64,000 nucleotides of DNA from Rhizorhabdus phycosphaerae (GCF_011044255.1 NZ_CP049107.1:1674001-1738000); one strand, 5' to 3'; counted from the stretch's first letter, positions 48,379 through 58,356 are shown. Notes: generated by a model from the letters alone, not told the origin. A program made the numbers and translations.

Positions 48379-48992
48379 CCGAGCATGAGATCGAGCCGAT
48401 CCCCGGCCTGCCAGGACAGCTGCCACCGGGCGAGCGCATCCTGTGGCAGGGGTCGCCCGAGTGGCGTGTCCTGGCGCGGACGGCTTTCGGCACGCGCTGG
48501 GTCGCCGGCTATTTCGCCCTGCTCATCGCCATATCCATAGTCTTCGGCAGCATCACAGGCGTTGCCATGACGACCGCTCTGGGCGGGGTCGCCCTTGGCC
48601 TGCTCCATCTGCTGGCCCGCGCTTCGGCGCGGACGACGCTCTACACGCTCACCAACCGGCGCATCGTCCTGCGGATCGGCATCGCGGTGCCCAAATGCAT
48701 CAACCTGCCGCTCGGAAAGATCGCCGCGGTCGACCTGGGCTGCCACGCCGACGGAACCGGTGATCTGCCGCTGACCCTGATGGGCACCCACCGGATGGGC
48801 TATCTTGCCTTCTGGCCGCACGTCCTGCCCTGGAAGGTCGGCACGCCCCGGCCGATGCTGCGCGCGGTACCCGATGCCGCGAACGTGGCGGCGCTGGTAG
48901 CGCGGACCTGCCTCGCGGCCAATCCCGGCGGGCAGATCGCTGTCGCCGAAACCCCGGCGCAGCCGATGCCGTCGTTGGCGCAGGTCGCATGA
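48375..48992 (+). CDS. puhB: Photosynthetic complex assembly protein PuhB
   Basis: A 205-residue membrane protein with an N-terminal PGERILWQGSPEW segment, two to three helices (about 40-80) and a PH-like domain including LYTLTNRRIVLRIGIAVPKCINLP, as in known PuhB. In Rhodobacter PuhB assists reaction-centre and LH1 assembly. Overlaps puhA and puhC by four bases each. Confidence 0.92.
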   Translation: MTEHEIEPIPGLPGQLPPGERILWQGSPEWRVLARTAFGTRWVAGYFALLIAISIVFGSITGVAMTTALGGVALGLLHLLARASARTTLYTLTNRRIVLRIGIAVPKCINLPLGKIAAVDLGCHADGTGDLPLTLMGTHRMGYLAFWPHVLPWKVGTPRPMLRAVPDAANVAALVARTCLAANPGGQIAVAETPAQPMPSLAQVA

Positions 48993-49456
48993 GCACCGCA
49001 CATAATCACGCCAATATGCTGCCACGCGGTACGCTGGTCGTTGCCGGCGCGATGGTCGCGTTCGCGCTGACGGCAACCACCATGGTGCGGATCACGGGCA
49101 CGCCGCCTGCGGCCTCACCCGTCGCTTTGCGCGCCCAGGAGAAGATTGCGCCACTCGCCGAGCGCGTGCTGCGCTTCCGCGACCGCGCCGACGGGGCCGT
49201 GGTGATCGACGACGTTGTGACCGGACGGACGGCGGCAGTGATCGCACCCGGCGAGCAGACCGGCTTCACCCGCGGCGTGATGCGCGGGCTGGCCCGCGAC
49301 CGGCATATGCGCGGCATCGGCGCGGAGCCGCCGTTCCGCCTGACCGCCTGGGCGAATGGGCAGCTTTCGCTGACCGACACCGCGACCGGCCGGACGATCG
49401 AGCTTTCGAGCTTCGGCGCCACCAACCGCGCGACCTTTGCGGCGTTGCTCAAATGA
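48989..49456 (+). CDS. puhC: Photosynthetic complex assembly protein PuhC
   Basis: A 155-residue protein with one N-terminal membrane helix (about residues 14-32) and a soluble domain containing the pattern [29 protein letters not shown] and a terminal [14 protein letters not shown], which match PuhC. It supports LH1/reaction-centre assembly. It overlaps puhB and the following orphan by four bases. Confidence 0.9.
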   Translation: MSTAHNHANMLPRGTLVVAGAMVAFALTATTMVRITGTPPAASPVALRAQEKIAPLAERVLRFRDRADGAVVIDDVVTGRTAAVIAPGEQTGFTRGVMRGLARDRHMRGIGAEPPFRLTAWANGQLSLTDTATGRTIELSSFGATNRATFAALLK

Positions 49457-49737
49457 GCCGCCGGTTCGACATCGGCTGCACCGTCGAGGTGGCGCACAGT
49501 TTCGAGCATCTGCATGCGCATGTGACGCTCGACAGCGATGTCCAGCTCGACGCGGGGGACCGCGTAATCGTTCATGGCGCGCGCATCATCGTCCCCTTCG
49601 GCGGATCGCTCACCGAGCGGCGCACCGCGACGGTGACCCGCGCCCGGCCGTGGGAGCGGGCCTTGACCCGCATCAAGGCACGGCTCGCGCTGACCGAATT
49701 ATACGAAATTGGCTTCTCGCCGGGAGATCATCGATGA
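49453..49737 (+). CDS. Small conserved protein between puhC and acsF
   Basis: A 94-residue soluble protein, apparently beta-rich ([16 protein letters not shown] segment [21 protein letters not shown], then an ER(R)TATVTRA strand) and ending in a basic helix [21 protein letters not shown]. Proteins of this size and pattern occur at the same place in photosynthesis clusters of aerobic phototrophs, but I know no function. Four-base overlaps with puhC and acsF show it is translated with them. A role with the cyclase or in complex assembly is a guess from position. Confidence 0.75.
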   Translation: MSRRFDIGCTVEVAHSFEHLHAHVTLDSDVQLDAGDRVIVHGARIIVPFGGSLTERRTATVTRARPWERALTRIKARLALTELYEIGFSPGDHR

Positions 49738-50843
49738 GCACCATGGCCCTCAAATCGGCGGCGCCTGTCGTCGCTGCGCCGTCGTCCGAGGTCGCGATGC
49801 CGAGCGTGGAGGATCTGAAGCGCGAGGTGTCGAACGAGACGGTCCTCAGCCCGCGCTTCTACACCACCGATTTCAAGGCGCTCGATGCAACCGACGTCTC
49901 CCGCGTCCGTGCCGAGTGGGACGGGCTGATGGACGAAATGGAGTCGGACCCCAACAAGACGCATTTCAAGAAGGACGAGTCTTTCGACGGTGTGATCGAG
50001 CGGATGCCCCCCGAACTGCGTCGCGACTTCATCGACTTCCTGATTTCGTCGATGACCTCCGAATTTTCGGGCTGCCTCCTTTATGCCGAAATCGCGAAGC
50101 GCACGAAGAATCCCGACATGAAGCGCCTGATGAAGTGCCTGGCCCGCGACGAGAGCCGGCACGCCGGCTTCATCAACGACAGCCTGAAGGACGCCGGAAT
50201 CGGCATCGATCTGTCCTTCCTGAGCAAGGCCAAGAAATACACCTATTTCCAGCCCAAGTTCATCATCTACGCGACTTACCTCTCCGAGAAGATCGGCTAT
50301 GCGCGCTACATTCGGATCTTCCGCCATCTCGAGAAGCATCCCGAACATCGCTTTCACCCGATCTTCGAGTGGTTCGAGAGCTGGTGCAACGACGAGTTCC
50401 GCCATGGCGAAGCGCTGGCACTGCTGATCCGCGCCGACCCGAAGATGACGCAGGGCATCAACCGCCTGTGGATCCGTTTCTTCATCCTTTCGGTCTATGC
50501 GACGATGTACGTGCGCGATCATACCCGTCCGGCGCTGTACGAGGCTTTCGGGATGGACATCACCGACTATGACTACAGCGTCTTCCGCCTGACGACCGAG
50601 ATCAGCCGCCAGGCTTTCCCCATCACGATCGACACCGATACGCCGCAGTTCCGCGCCCGCATGGAGGATCTGCTGCGGATCTCGCGCCGCATGGACGCGC
50701 TTCGGGGCCAGCCCGGCCTTCTCAACAAGGCGCGCCGGCTCGGCACCATGGCGGCGGCGGGCCTGACCTTCGTGCGGCTCTTCTTCCAGCGCGCCGAGGC
50801 CAACCCGCTTCCCGCCAGCGTCCGTCTGGTCCCGGCCTGGTGA
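49734..50843 (+). CDS. acsF: Aerobic Mg-protoporphyrin IX monomethyl ester cyclase AcsF
   Basis: Oxygen-dependent diiron cyclase (369 residues) that forms ring E of (bacterio)chlorophyll. The diiron ligands lie in [25 protein letters not shown] and [12 protein letters not shown], three E-x-x-H-type helices in the expected order. Family sequence [13 protein letters not shown] is near the N-terminus. It overlaps its neighbours by four bases. No oxygen-independent bchE is present in this window, consistent with aerobic growth. Alphaproteobacterial forms need the BciE protein, which I do not see here. Confidence 0.96.
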   Translation: MSTMALKSAAPVVAAPSSEVAMPSVEDLKREVSNETVLSPRFYTTDFKALDATDVSRVRAEWDGLMDEMESDPNKTHFKKDESFDGVIERMPPELRRDFIDFLISSMTSEFSGCLLYAEIAKRTKNPDMKRLMKCLARDESRHAGFINDSLKDAGIGIDLSFLSKAKKYTYFQPKFIIYATYLSEKIGYARYIRIFRHLEKHPEHRFHPIFEWFESWCNDEFRHGEALALLIRADPKMTQGINRLWIRFFILSVYATMYVRDHTRPALYEAFGMDITDYDYSVFRLTTEISRQAFPITIDTDTPQFRARMEDLLRISRRMDALRGQPGLLNKARRLGTMAAAGLTFVRLFFQRAEANPLPASVRLVPAW

Positions 50844-51610
50844 CCCTGCCGCCCCTCCTTTTCGCGCTTCTGATGTGGTTCATCGGTACCGCCACGGTCG
50901 TCTGGCTCGACAGCCGCCCGCGCGACACCTTCCGCACGAGCCTTTCGCTGGCGGGCGTGGTGGCGATCGCGGCGATGGGCCTGGTGTGGACATATGCCGA
51001 CAGTAGCACGGTGGACGGCGCCTATGTCGGCTTCGGCGCGGCGATCGCCATCTGGGGCTGGCACGAGATGAGCTTCCTCATGGGCGAGGTCGCCGGTCCC
51101 AACCGCGCATCCTGTCCGCCCGGACTGACCGGCTGGGAACGATTCAAGGCGGCGACCGCGACCGTCATCCACCATGAGCTGGCCATCGCCGCGACGGCAC
51201 TCGCGCTGTTCGCGCTTACCTGGGGGCAGCCCAACCAGGCCGCACCGCTGACCTTCGCACTGCTGTTCGCACTCCGCCTGTCGGCCAAGTTCAATCTCTA
51301 TTTCGGCGTGCCGAACCTGAGCGACGAGGTGTTTCCGGAGCATCTCGCCTATCTCAAGACCTATTTCCGCAAGCGCCGCCTGAACCCGCTGTTCCCGTTT
51401 TCGATCGTGGGCAGCGTGGGCCTGGCAGTCTGGGCCTGGACCGTCGCCGAACGGTCGGCCGACGGGGCGGCGGCAAGCGCGACCCTGCTCGCGGGCCTCG
51501 CAGCTCTCGGGGTGGTCGAACATCTGTTTCTGGTGCTGCCGATGCGCGACGCCAAATTGTTCAGCTGGGCTAAGCCCGCCAAAATCGATTTTCTGGGGAG
51601 AGGGCAATGA
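50840..51610 (+). CDS. puhE: Photosynthetic complex assembly protein PuhE
   Basis: A 256-residue membrane protein (DUF3623) with about seven helices and the family segments [16 protein letters not shown] near residue 74, [23 protein letters not shown] near 112, and [18 protein letters not shown] near 155. It starts with GTG overlapping the acsF stop (GTGA) and shares four bases with hemA. PuhE affects bacteriochlorophyll and complex levels in Rhodobacter; its biochemistry is not settled. Confidence 0.93.
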   Translation: MTLPPLLFALLMWFIGTATVVWLDSRPRDTFRTSLSLAGVVAIAAMGLVWTYADSSTVDGAYVGFGAAIAIWGWHEMSFLMGEVAGPNRASCPPGLTGWERFKAATATVIHHELAIAATALALFALTWGQPNQAAPLTFALLFALRLSAKFNLYFGVPNLSDEVFPEHLAYLKTYFRKRRLNPLFPFSIVGSVGLAVWAWTVAERSADGAAASATLLAGLAALGVVEHLFLVLPMRDAKLFSWAKPAKIDFLGRGQ

Positions 51611-52830
51611 ACTACGACAACCTGTTCGCCGAACAGCTCGATACTCTGCGCGAAGCGGGCAACTACCGCGTCTTCGCCGAGATCGAGCGGCAGGCCGGCA
51701 ACTTTCCCCGTGCCAGCCGCTGGACCAAGGATGGCCAGGTCGAAGACGTCACCGTCTGGTGCTCGAACGACTATCTCGGCATGGGCCAGCACCCGAAGGT
51801 GCTCACGGCGATGCACGAGACGCTCGACCGCTGCGGCGCCGGCGCCGGCGGCACGCGCAACATCTCCGGCACCAACCACCAGCATGTGCTGCTCGAGAGC
51901 GAACTTGCCGATCTGCACGGCAAGGAAGCGGCGCTGATCTTCACCTCGGGCTATGTGTCCAACTGGGCGGCACTCTCCACCCTCGCCTCGCGCCTGCCCA
52001 ATTGCGTGGTGCTGTCGGACGCGCTCAACCATGCCAGCATGATCGAAGGCATTCGCCACAGCCGCGCCGAATGCCTCCGCTTCCGCCACAATGACGTGGC
52101 GCATCTCGATGAGCTCCTCTCCCAGGTCGAGCCGGGCCGCGCCAAGCTGGTCGCGTTCGAGAGCGTCTATTCGATGGACGGCGACATCGCCCCGATCCGC
52201 GAGATTATCGAAGTGTGCGAAAAGCACGGCGCCCTCAGCTATATCGACGAGGTCCACGGCGTCGGCCTGTACGGCCCGCGCGGCGGCGGCGTCGCCGAGC
52301 GCGAAGGGCTGATGGACCGGATCGACGTGATCGAGGGTACGCTCGGCAAGGCCTTCGGGGTGATGGGCGGCTACATCACGGCGTCGAAGAATCTCTGCGA
52401 TTTCGTCCGCAGCTTTGCGAGCGGCTTCATCTTCTCGACCTCGCTGCCGCCGGCCGTCGCCGCCGGTGCCGCCGCCTCGATCCGCCACCTCAAGGACAGC
52501 CAGGTCGAGCGGGTGCGCCACCAGAACCGGGTGAAGATGGTGCGCGAGCGGCTCGACGCGCTCGGCATCCCGCATCTGCCCAATCCCAGCCACATCATCC
52601 CGGTGATGGTCGGCGACGCGCACCATGCCAAGATGATCAGCGACTGGCTGATGGACAATCACGGCATCTATGTGCAGCCGATCAACTACCCGACCGTCCC
52701 CAAGGGCACCGAGCGGCTGCGCATCACGCCGTCGCCCGTCCACACCGACGGCGACATCGACCGGCTGGTGACGGCGCTGAGCGAGATCTGGTCGCAATGC
52801 GCGCTGGCACGGCGGGAAATGGCGGCCTGA
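51607..52830 (+). CDS. hemA: 5-aminolevulinate synthase HemA
   Basis: PLP enzyme (407 residues) that condenses glycine and succinyl-CoA, the first step of tetrapyrrole synthesis. Glycine-rich [23 protein letters not shown] near residue 80, the [15 protein letters not shown] motif near 218 and the PLP lysine in [14 protein letters not shown] near 250. Its place as the last gene of the bch-puh unit, overlapping puhE, ties precursor supply to pigment synthesis. Another hemA may exist elsewhere for heme. Confidence 0.96.
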   Translation: MNYDNLFAEQLDTLREAGNYRVFAEIERQAGNFPRASRWTKDGQVEDVTVWCSNDYLGMGQHPKVLTAMHETLDRCGAGAGGTRNISGTNHQHVLLESELADLHGKEAALIFTSGYVSNWAALSTLASRLPNCVVLSDALNHASMIEGIRHSRAECLRFRHNDVAHLDELLSQVEPGRAKLVAFESVYSMDGDIAPIREIIEVCEKHGALSYIDEVHGVGLYGPRGGGVAEREGLMDRIDVIEGTLGKAFGVMGGYITASKNLCDFVRSFASGFIFSTSLPPAVAAGAAASIRHLKDSQVERVRHQNRVKMVRERLDALGIPHLPNPSHIIPVMVGDAHHAKMISDWLMDNHGIYVQPINYPTVPKGTERLRITPSPVHTDGDIDRLVTALSEIWSQCALARREMAA

Positions 52831-52970
52831 GGGCGAGCGCGCCGCTGGCGTAAGCTGGGCGCCACCGCTGCTAGTCCTGCCCTATCTCGCAAGGCTGCCT
52901 GTCAGCTGTCGGCGCTATAGCCAGTAGATCTCAATGGCCGGGATGGGGTGGATTCCTGCCATGACCTTGG
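52831..52970. other. Gap after hemA
   Basis: About 140 bases between the convergent hemA and the small hypothetical gene. It contains GC-rich self-complementary runs near 52836-52865 that could end the long operon, but no single clean stem, and a short TGACC/GGTCA repeat (52962-52973) overlapping the next stop. Confidence 0.35.
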
Positions 52971-53324
52971 TCAGGACTGATAGCCGATAACCCGTGTTCC
53001 AAATTCTGTCGGCACAAGCGGAAATTTGCCGATGGGGTCAACAATCGGCGCTAAATCGATAGGAAGCTCAAGCCACTCGATCGCACGTAGCTCAACTGGC
53101 CCAAACTCAATCGTATCCATGAATGCCTTGGGACATGCGAGCGAAGGTGGGAACCGCATTTGGCGTGGTTCGTCAACATCGATGAACTTCACAATCATGT
53201 GACCGCGACCAAATTGCTCGACTGCCCCGAATAGCTTTCGCCACTTGGCGTCGCTCATGAGGGCGACGCTGAAACGCTCGCGCGCTAGCTTCCCCGTTTT
53301 GGTCGGGTCATGAATCGTCATCAT
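52971..53324 (-). CDS. Hypothetical protein, possibly DUF6678-like
   Basis: A 117-residue protein starting at the ATG pair at 53324/53321. The pattern SVALMSDAKWRKLFGAVEQ followed by HMIVKFIDVDEPR recalls small DUF6678-type proteins, but I hold this loosely. It ends VPTEFGTRVIGYQS. The DNA is less GC-rich than the neighbouring photosynthesis genes, and the gene sits alone between hemA and the DUF3422 gene, so it may be a later insertion. No ribosome site is clear and no function is known. Confidence 0.5.
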   Translation of the reverse strand: MMTIHDPTKTGKLARERFSVALMSDAKWRKLFGAVEQFGRGHMIVKFIDVDEPRQMRFPPSLACPKAFMDTIEFGPVELRAIEWLELPIDLAPIVDPIGKFPLVPTEFGTRVIGYQS

Positions 53325-53514
53325 CGGTAATCTGACACTTGGGCTGATCGACAGCAACGGGGTCGAGAGCCGACAGGCGACTTTAGCGATCTCGTGGTCC
53401 GATACGGAGTGACAGCAGGCCGTTCCCCGCCGATGACGCAGAAAGACCGCTCGCCTTTGCGCCTGTGTGTATGCGTGAGAACGCTCCCCGCTCACGCGAA
53501 CTTGGTCGATCCGC

Positions 53515-54765
53515 CTATTCGTGCAGCTTCCGCTGCACCCGCATCAGGCTCAGCGCGACGATCGTCAGCACCAGCGGCACGACGGCGGCCATCGCGACCT
53601 TGTAGGACAGGCCCGGCACCGCGCCGATCACATAGGCCAGCAAGGCGACCAGATAATAGCTGATCGCGACCACCGACAGGCCCTCGACCGTCTGCTGCAG
53701 CCGCAGCTGCACTTCGGTCCGACGGTCCATCGACGCCAGCAGCACGGTGTTCTGCTTGGCCAGCGCGGTGTCGATCCGGGTGCGGAGCAGCTCGCTGGTC
53801 CAGGCGGCGCGTTGCGACAGATCCTCGAGCCTCGCGGAAAAGCTGTCGCAGGTCCGCACCGCCGGCGTCAGCCGCCTTTCGGTGAAGTCCGCCAGCGTCT
53901 GGTGTCCGCGCACCAGCCCGATCTGGAGCGATGCCAGCCGGTCGGTGCTGAGCTGGGCATAAGCGCGCGTCGCGCTCATCCTATAGCGCGTCTCGGCGAC
54001 GATCCGCGCGAGCTCGGCCGAGAGAAAGGTCAGTTCGTCGAGCAGTTCGTCGTCCTGCGACGTCCGCTCCGACACCGCGCCGGTCAGCTCCGCCAGCCGC
54101 GCCTCAAGCTCGGACACGCGCGGGGTCAGCCGCTGCGCCAAAGGAAGACCGAGCAGCGCCATGTTGCGGTAATTGCCCAGTTCCTGGAGCCGCATCAGAA
54201 GCTGTGCAGGCTCGTCGAGCGCAAGATCCCGATCAAGCACCAGCAACCGGCCATAGCCGTCGTCATGCAAACGAAAGTCCGACATTATCCTGGCGGCGCC
54301 GGACGCCACGTCGCACACGACCGTAGCCTCGGACGAGAACCAGCGATCACGCTCCTCTGCAGAGGGTTCCGGTCGATCGCGCGGAGCGAAGGCAATCTGC
54401 GTCGCGCGGATCACGTCGCCCGGAAGGTCGGCCAGGATCCGGCTGAGCAGCGGCTCGAACAGCGCCTCGTCGAACGGCGCGTCATAATGGCCTTCGCGGA
54501 TCAGCGTGTGGCTGACGAATTCGGTATGCCGCTCCCACACCAGGGTGAAGCCGTCAACGGCGATGACGCCATATTTGGCGGCAACCGGAACGATCGCCCG
54601 GCTGCCCTGGGCCAGCGCGTCCATATGCGCGCGGCTCGCTTCGCCGCCGCCTTCGCCGGTCAGGGTGATGATCTGCATCAGGCGACACGGCGCCGACAGG
54701 CGCGGCAGGCGCCGGACGTGCATCTCCTCCGACAGCGAAGCGCGCAGGGCGTGATTGCGCATCAT
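53515..54765 (-). CDS. DUF3422 family membrane protein
   Basis: A 416-residue protein of the DUF3422 family. The N-terminal two thirds are soluble (LSEEMHVRRLPRLSAPCR start, FTLVWERHTEF, TEATVVCDVASGAARIMSDFRLHDDGYGRLL split), followed by a coiled-coil region (about 220-330) and two C-terminal transmembrane helices (about 355-405) with a basic end. Family members are of unknown function and often lie near transport or energy genes. It is placed between the hemA and puf blocks and separated from pufC by the operon terminator, so it is probably transcribed on its own. Start is ATG at 54765 or the next ATG at 54762. Confidence 0.85.
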   Translation of the reverse strand: MMRNHALRASLSEEMHVRRLPRLSAPCRLMQIITLTGEGGGEASRAHMDALAQGSRAIVPVAAKYGVIAVDGFTLVWERHTEFVSHTLIREGHYDAPFDEALFEPLLSRILADLPGDVIRATQIAFAPRDRPEPSAEERDRWFSSEATVVCDVASGAARIMSDFRLHDDGYGRLLVLDRDLALDEPAQLLMRLQELGNYRNMALLGLPLAQRLTPRVSELEARLAELTGAVSERTSQDDELLDELTFLSAELARIVAETRYRMSATRAYAQLSTDRLASLQIGLVRGHQTLADFTERRLTPAVRTCDSFSARLEDLSQRAAWTSELLRTRIDTALAKQNTVLLASMDRRTEVQLRLQQTVEGLSVVAISYYLVALLAYVIGAVPGLSYKVAMAAVVPLVLTIVALSLMRVQRKLHE

Positions 54766-54798
54766 GCCCCGCGCGCCAGCCGTGTCGGAAAGTCTGGA

Positions 54799-54826
54799 CC
54801 CGCGCCGCTCGAACCAGCGGCGCGGG
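54799..54826 (-). terminator. Terminator of the bchC-puf operon
   Basis: CCCGCGCCGCT and AGCGGCGCGGG form a perfect 11-bp GC-rich stem with a 6-base loop, starting 6 bases after the pufC stop (reverse strand). A run with several Ts follows on the reverse strand (CTTT). It is the strongest hairpin of the right block and the natural end of the puf transcript. Confidence 0.8.
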
Positions 54827-54832
54827 CCATCG

Positions 54833-55909
54833 TCATTGCGCTGCCGCCACCTGGGTGCCCGTTGCCGGCGCCATCGCGATGGATGGGGCAGGCGCCGGGG
54901 CCGCGGGGGCAGGAGCCTGGATCAGCCAGGGCGCCTGGTCGACCATGCTCACCCCGCCGAGCGGCTTGTTCACGCCCTGGTGGCAGGTGGTGCAGTTGAC
55001 CTTGTACGGGTCGCCCATCGGCCCCTTGCGATTGGCCGGGAAGACCGATGCAAGCGGCGTGATGTAGCTGTTGTTGGCATCGCGGACCATGCGGATGCCG
55101 TACCAGGCCTGGGCACGCTGCGCGCGGCTGCGGTTCCAGGCGGCGAAGGACTGGCTGTTGTGGCAGAAGGTGCAGTTCACGCCCAAAGCCTGACTGGTGT
55201 GCATCATCAGGCCATAGGTCGTCTCGGTCGCCTTGATCGACACGCGATGATCGGAAGGCAGCGCGTTGGTCGAAGCAACCCGGATATTGCCCTTGCCGGC
55301 CAGATATTCGGAGAAGCCACCGGCCGGGAGCGAGGCGTAGGCAACGGCCGGGTTGGGCGTGTTCTGCCCCCGCTTGTTGCCCCGGATCGACCGCGGATTG
55401 GGCGGCCCTTCCTCTTGCGCCCAGATGTTCGCCGGCACCGGCTGTCCCCTGTGGCAGGTGAAGCAGGTGACGCCGGTCTGCTTGACGTGGCTCGACCAGC
55501 CCGTGTTGATCTGACGCGTCATCAAGAGCATCCGACGCGCGACGATCTTGGTGTACTTCTCGTCCGACGCCATATTCTCGGGATTGTGGCAGTAGTTGCA
55601 GCCCTGTTCGGCCGGCGCGACCCATTGGTTGATCTGCGCCATCATATGGTCGAACCGGTCCTTGCTCATGCTGCCGAGCACCGGAACATTCTGATAAGCC
55701 GAGGCTGCGGTGTCTCCGCCCTCGGGCGGAAGCGGATAGGCAATCGGGGGGATGGTCGCCGGCGGAGGCACATTGTCCTTGTCGACGATCAGGTTCATGC
55801 CGGTGCCGCGATAGCCCACCTGCGCGGTGTCCTTCGGCCCCAGTTCGCAGCCGGCCAGCAGGATCAGCCCGATGGCGGCGGCAGCCACTTTGATCATGGT
55901 GCGGGTCAT
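54833..55909 (-). CDS. pufC: Reaction centre cytochrome c subunit PufC
   Basis: Tetraheme cytochrome (358 residues) that re-reduces the photo-oxidised special pair. A lipoprotein signal ends at Cys21 (LLAGC), so it is lipid-anchored on the periplasmic face. Heme motifs CxxCH lie at residues 104-108, 149-153, 246-250 and 306-310, and Met ligands are in the MMAQ, MLLMTR and LMMHTS helices. After the fourth heme a Pro/Ala-rich tail of about 30 residues follows. The start overlaps the pufM stop (ATGA). Confidence 0.97.
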   Translation of the reverse strand: MTRTMIKVAAAAIGLILLAGCELGPKDTAQVGYRGTGMNLIVDKDNVPPPATIPPIAYPLPPEGGDTAASAYQNVPVLGSMSKDRFDHMMAQINQWVAPAEQGCNYCHNPENMASDEKYTKIVARRMLLMTRQINTGWSSHVKQTGVTCFTCHRGQPVPANIWAQEEGPPNPRSIRGNKRGQNTPNPAVAYASLPAGGFSEYLAGKGNIRVASTNALPSDHRVSIKATETTYGLMMHTSQALGVNCTFCHNSQSFAAWNRSRAQRAQAWYGIRMVRDANNSYITPLASVFPANRKGPMGDPYKVNCTTCHQGVNKPLGGVSMVDQAPWLIQAPAPAAPAPAPSIAMAPATGTQVAAAQ

Positions 55910-56877
55910 TGCGGCGCTCCCGGCAAGGTGGCTGGATCGATCACGCCCGTGCTGGGATAGCCCGGCGCATATCCGTGCTGCGTCGCCCAGAGATACCAGT
56001 TGTCGACGACCGTCCCGGTCAGGAGGATGCCGATCGCACCGGTCAGCGGGCACAACACCGCGAACCACCACGCCCAGCGATGGATCGATTCCATCGTGGC
56101 GTTGAAGCCCATCGTCCAGCGCCAGAACAAGGCGGCACGTTCAGACGCGGTACCGCGATCGGTGATCTGTTCGATCTCGCGCTCGCCGCCATAGCGCCCG
56201 ACCGCGAGGATCGTCGCACCGTGCATCGCGAAGAGCAGGGTCGATCCGTAGAGGAAGACGATCGAGAGACAGTGGAACGGGTTGTAGAAGAGGTTGCCGT
56301 AGCGGATCGAGAAGGCTGCGGTCCAGTCGAGGTGCGGGAAGATGCCGAACGGCACCGCTTCCGACCAGCTGCCCATCAGCATCGGGCGGATGAAACCCAG
56401 AGTCAGGATCAGCGAGATGCCGGCAGCGAAAGCCCAGGGCACATGGTTGCCAAGGCCCAGTGCGCTGGCGCGGCGGAAGGTGCGGACGAGCCACAAGAGC
56501 AGCGCGGCGGTCATGAAGAAGCCTGCCATCTGCCACCAGCCGCCTTCGGCCAGCGGCACGGCAAGGGTGAAGCCCCACTGGGGTCCCGGCGGTTCCAGCG
56601 CCAGCCAAGGCAGTTGGCGGGCGAACTGGATCGGATCCCAGTTGACGCTTGCCCACATGTTGAGGCCGATGATCTCGAAGGCGAGGAAGGCGCAGACGAG
56701 CGAGGCGATGCCGAGCTTGCCGAGATAGATCGGTCCGATCTGCGCGGCGCCGAGCTTGCCGGCCCAATAATTGTAGATCGCCAGGTCACCGCGCGCGAAG
56801 CTGCCGGGGGGCAATGGCGGCCCCATCTCCAGCGGCCCGCGCAACTGCACCTGGGTGAACATGTTCTGATAGCGCAT
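55906..56877 (-). CDS. pufM: Reaction centre M subunit PufM
   Basis: Core membrane subunit (323 residues, five helices) binding half of the pigments and, with L, the special pair and non-heme iron. Family landmarks are the N-terminal [60 protein letters not shown] (pair-binding His region) and [26 protein letters not shown]. The C-terminal extension beyond Rhodobacter length is short and contacts PufC in relatives. It overlaps pufC. Confidence 0.97.
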   Translation of the reverse strand: MRYQNMFTQVQLRGPLEMGPPLPPGSFARGDLAIYNYWAGKLGAAQIGPIYLGKLGIASLVCAFLAFEIIGLNMWASVNWDPIQFARQLPWLALEPPGPQWGFTLAVPLAEGGWWQMAGFFMTAALLLWLVRTFRRASALGLGNHVPWAFAAGISLILTLGFIRPMLMGSWSEAVPFGIFPHLDWTAAFSIRYGNLFYNPFHCLSIVFLYGSTLLFAMHGATILAVGRYGGEREIEQITDRGTASERAALFWRWTMGFNATMESIHRWAWWFAVLCPLTGAIGILLTGTVVDNWYLWATQHGYAPGYPSTGVIDPATLPGAPQ

Positions 56878-56891
56878 CGTCTATCTCCCTC

Positions 56892-57716
56892 TCACGACCA
56901 GATCGGCAGGTTGAGCCACCACGTCCACCATTCCGGCCAGCCGCGTGTCCAGAACGGACCCGAGATGATGATGCAGATCGCGCTCCAGAAGCCAGCCGAC
57001 AGGGCCAGGAACAGGCCCAGCCGGTGGATGCCGAGCGTACCGACGGAATAGCCGATGGTGTCGCGGAAGAACGCGTCTTCATATTCCGGCGATTTCACCG
57101 CTTCGCCCGGCGGCGGATTGACCGCCGAAAGGACGAGCGCGCCGTGGAAGGCGAGCGCACCACCGGTCACGAAGAAGAAGCTGACCGCCAGCATATGCGC
57201 CGGATTGTAGTGGAAGTGCAGATATTGGTAGCCGGTGTTCGACACCCAATCGAGGTGGCTGAAGATGCCATAGGGGAAACCGAACCCCCAGGCGCCCAGC
57301 AACACGGGGCGGATCACGACGAGGCTGACATAGGCGAAGATGGCGAAACCGTAGGCGAAGGGGACATGATATCCCATGCCGAGCTTGCGGCAGATCTCGA
57401 CCTCGCGGAGCGCCCAGGATGAGAAGGCCGCGATCGCGCACACCGTGATGATCTGCCAGAACCCCCCTTCGCGCAGCGGCGCCAGGCCCAGGCCGTAGCT
57501 GATGTCGGGTGGTGCGATGCTGATCAGCCAGGGGTTCCAGGTCGGCCCCAGCGAAGCGGCATAGATGATCAGCAGCGTGCCGAGCAGCGCGGTGATCGCA
57601 CTGATCACGCCGAAGAAGCCGACGTAGAATGGCCCGACCCAGAAGTCGAACAGGTCACCGCCGAGCAGCGTGCCGCCCCTGACCCGGTATTTTCGCTCAA
57701 AGCTCAGCAAGGCCAT
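56892..57716 (-). CDS. pufL: Reaction centre L subunit PufL
   Basis: L subunit (274 residues, five helices). It starts [29 protein letters not shown]; the ATG at 57716 has GGGGAGG 8 bases upstream, whereas an in-frame TTG at 57722 is too close to that site. Landmarks are [22 protein letters not shown] for pigment ligands and [17 protein letters not shown] at the end. A long hairpin separates it from pufA. Confidence 0.97.
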   Translation of the reverse strand: MALLSFERKYRVRGGTLLGGDLFDFWVGPFYVGFFGVISAITALLGTLLIIYAASLGPTWNPWLISIAPPDISYGLGLAPLREGGFWQIITVCAIAAFSSWALREVEICRKLGMGYHVPFAYGFAIFAYVSLVVIRPVLLGAWGFGFPYGIFSHLDWVSNTGYQYLHFHYNPAHMLAVSFFFVTGGALAFHGALVLSAVNPPPGEAVKSPEYEDAFFRDTIGYSVGTLGIHRLGLFLALSAGFWSAICIIISGPFWTRGWPEWWTWWLNLPIWS

Positions 57717-57774
57717 GGCCAAACCTCCCCGTCGTGCCGATCAGCGACAGCGACCATTCGAATATTTCAGAAAT

Positions 57775-57819
57775 TTCAGTGGACGGGCCGAACGGAGGGG
57801 CCCGCCCCGCCCACTTGAA
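57775..57819 (-). repeat. pufA-pufL intercistronic hairpin
   Basis: On the reverse strand TTCAAGTGGGCGG pairs with CCGTCCACTGAA, and the GC-rich interior continues the stem (GGGCC/GGCCC type pairs). In Rhodobacter a stem-loop at this place protects the pufBA mRNA from 3' decay and raises LH1 over reaction-centre output. The same role is likely here. Confidence 0.7.
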
Positions 57820-57834
57820 ATCGCCCGACGGCTG

Positions 57835-58014
57835 TCAGCTCGCAGGCGCGGCCGGAGCCGTGGCCGCCATGGGGGCGGTCCGCGGGCCATCGAGCCAGTT
57901 GAACTTGTCGGTGCTCAGCAGGATGAAGTGAATCAGCAGTGCCAGCACGAACAGGAATATGAACAATGCGACCAGCGCGCGGCGCGGGTCGAATATCAGC
58001 CAGATCCTCCACAT
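57835..58014 (-). CDS. pufA: Light-harvesting 1 alpha subunit PufA
   Basis: A 59-residue LH1 alpha polypeptide, too short for the usual gene length cut-offs. It begins [18 protein letters not shown], has one transmembrane helix with the bacteriochlorophyll-ligating His29 ([19 protein letters not shown]), and ends in an Ala/Pro/Thr-rich tail of about 14 residues. It forms the LH1 ring with PufB around the reaction centre. The ATG follows a GGTTCCTT/CACGAC leader with AGGAACC upstream. Confidence 0.96.
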   Translation of the reverse strand: MWRIWLIFDPRRALVALFIFLFVLALLIHFILLSTDKFNWLDGPRTAPMAATAPAAPAS

Positions 58015-58061
58015 GTCGTGGTTCCTTTCTCAGTCAGTCCAGAATTCCGCAGCAATGCCGC

Positions 58062-58217
58062 TTACAGCCAGGGGCGCCAGTTCCAGACCAGGAAGTGGGC
58101 GACGATCGCCACCGCCGTGAACATCAGGAAGCTGGTGATGAACAGCTTGTGGAATTCCTTGGCTTCTTCCGGGCTCAGATATGTGGTGAGCCCCATCCTT
58201 TCGTTCGGATCATTCAT
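58062..58217 (-). CDS. pufB: Light-harvesting 1 beta subunit PufB
   Basis: A 51-residue LH1 beta polypeptide. Residues 1-25 are polar ([17 protein letters not shown], with the conserved His23), followed by one transmembrane helix with ligand His41 in [18 protein letters not shown] lies 8 bases before the ATG at 58217. It precedes pufA by 47 bases; no pufQ frame is present upstream. Confidence 0.96.
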   Translation of the reverse strand: MNDPNERMGLTTYLSPEEAKEFHKLFITSFLMFTAVAIVAHFLVWNWRPWL

Positions 58218-58248
58218 TTCTACGTCTCCATTATTCCCGACGAGGGTA

Positions 58249-58267
58249 GGAGCGTGAAGCGCGCTCC
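58249..58267 (-). repeat. Hairpin in the pufB leader
   Basis: GGAGCG and CGCTCC form a 6-bp stem with a 7-base loop in the 139-base bchZ-pufB gap, about 30 bases before pufB. It may act as an mRNA 5'-end stabiliser or processing site for the abundant puf transcript. Confidence 0.4.
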
Positions 58268-58356
58268 CCGACGGCATCCACCCGGGCGACATGCCCGGCA
58301 GGATCGGTGCGCCCGCAGCGAACCAGGTCGCATCGCGCGGTAAGGGTTGGCCGCGG

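Noticed and set aside
52962-52973. TGACC-TT-GGTCA palindrome
   Set aside because: Short (5-bp arms) and overlapping a stop codon; likely chance.
58218-58356. Possible pufQ upstream of pufB
   Set aside because: The 139-base gap is too short for pufQ and all frames are broken or unlike PufQ.
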